Assembly (NCBI GenBank): GCA_937899715.1
Contig: CALCNX010000069.1
Coordinates: forward strand, 14,184 to 78,183
Reading direction: 5' to 3'
Source: an uncultured bacterium
GTDB lineage: Bacteria > Bacteroidota > Ignavibacteria > Kapaibacteriales > UBA4661
Length of the DNA stretch: 64,000 nucleotides
Made by a program: the position numbers and the translations under genes. This document shows positions 63,987-64,000 of this stretch, piece after piece. The notes under the pieces were generated by a model that was not told the origin of the DNA, ran no database searches, and worked only from the letters and a program-made list of their open reading frames with translations. Within the stretch, counting starts at the first letter, position 1. Each line of letters opens with the position of its first letter.

Positions 63987-64000
63987 AGATCGGAAGAGCA
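63987..64000 (+). other. Illumina TruSeq adapter sequence at the contig end
   Basis: AGATCGGAAGAGCA is the first 14 bases of the common Illumina TruSeq adapter, directly after eight G. The bases are not genomic. It shows the window ends at an untrimmed contig end. Confidence 0.93.

Noticed and set aside
1..64000. CRISPR arrays, tRNA or rRNA genes
   Set aside because: No regularly spaced repeats with unique spacers, and no cloverleaf or conserved rRNA segments were recognised in the intergenic regions.

Overview
The window looks like one contig end from a little-studied member of the FCB group (Bacteroidota/Chlorobiota/Ignavibacteria/Kapabacteria side). The evidence is type IX secretion C-terminal sorting domains, TonB receptors with carboxypeptidase-like N-terminal domains, a DUF4249 lipoprotein beside its TonB receptor, an S46 dipeptidyl-peptidase, a Chlorobi-type malate dehydrogenase, and promoters with the Bacteroidota -7 element TAnnTTTG. 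Kapabacteria is my best guess, but this is inference because no rRNA is present. No tRNA, rRNA, CRISPR array or complete insertion sequence was seen.

Layout. 1-7.4 kb: a 5'-truncated RluB-type pseudouridine synthase with a very long Ser/Arg/Gly-rich N-terminus, then a T9SS-secreted beta-helix protein and a large TonB receptor on the minus strand. 7.5-19.3 kb: NAD-dependent epimerase overlapping a penicillin-acylase-type hydrolase, pyrE, a 1649-residue TamB-like protein, then creD with a leucine-rich-repeat protein. 19.3-23.4 kb: a MITE-like repeat, a PilM-like protein, a small outer-membrane barrel, and two lipoproteins, one carrying a 17-C tract just after its likely start codon. 23.5-34.9 kb: mdh, glycosyltransferase, PQQ-like lipoprotein, DUF4249/TonB pair, xseA, an SpoU-type RNA methyltransferase and a CHASE2 membrane protein. 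35-40.2 kb: ftsQAZ and a Xer recombinase. 40.4-48 kb: S46 peptidase, GAF/GAF histidine kinase, FKBP lipoprotein, DUF58 protein, FecR-like periplasmic protein. 48.1-58.8 kb: a DUF2126 pseudogene, radA, a T9SS protein with an outer-membrane barrel, a third TonB receptor, lptB and an S9 peptidase. 58.9-64 kb: a bacteriocin-type locus with a LytTR regulator, two double-glycine peptides, a 42-residue membrane peptide, a C39-peptidase ABC exporter and an HlyD-type adaptor.

Four points stand out. (1) All three TonB receptors and one T9SS gene share the same promoter design: 7-bp TTAACAn-like repeats at an 11-bp pitch, then 8 or 9 nt, then TAnnTTTG. This looks like a PhoB/OmpR-type regulon of surface transport genes. 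(2) The poly-C tract at 21629-21645 puts a well-formed lipoprotein start (ATG, GGAG) out of frame with its own signal peptide; 15 or 18 C would restore it, so it is a candidate phase-variable gene. (3) The right end holds a candidate two-peptide bacteriocin system, with a MITE copy inserted between the peptide genes and the exporter genes. (4) The last 14 bases match the start of the Illumina TruSeq adapter, so the contig end is an artefact and the LytTR gene is cut there.

Terminator hairpins separate most convergent genes and help define the transcription units: epimerase-acylase, probably pyrE-tamB, creD-LRR, TonB-DUF4249, ftsQ-ftsA-ftsZ, and outer-membrane barrel-T9SS protein. The 63170-63479 gap holds a hairpin and a possible TAnnTTTG element at 63356-63363 (minus) and nothing else I recognise.
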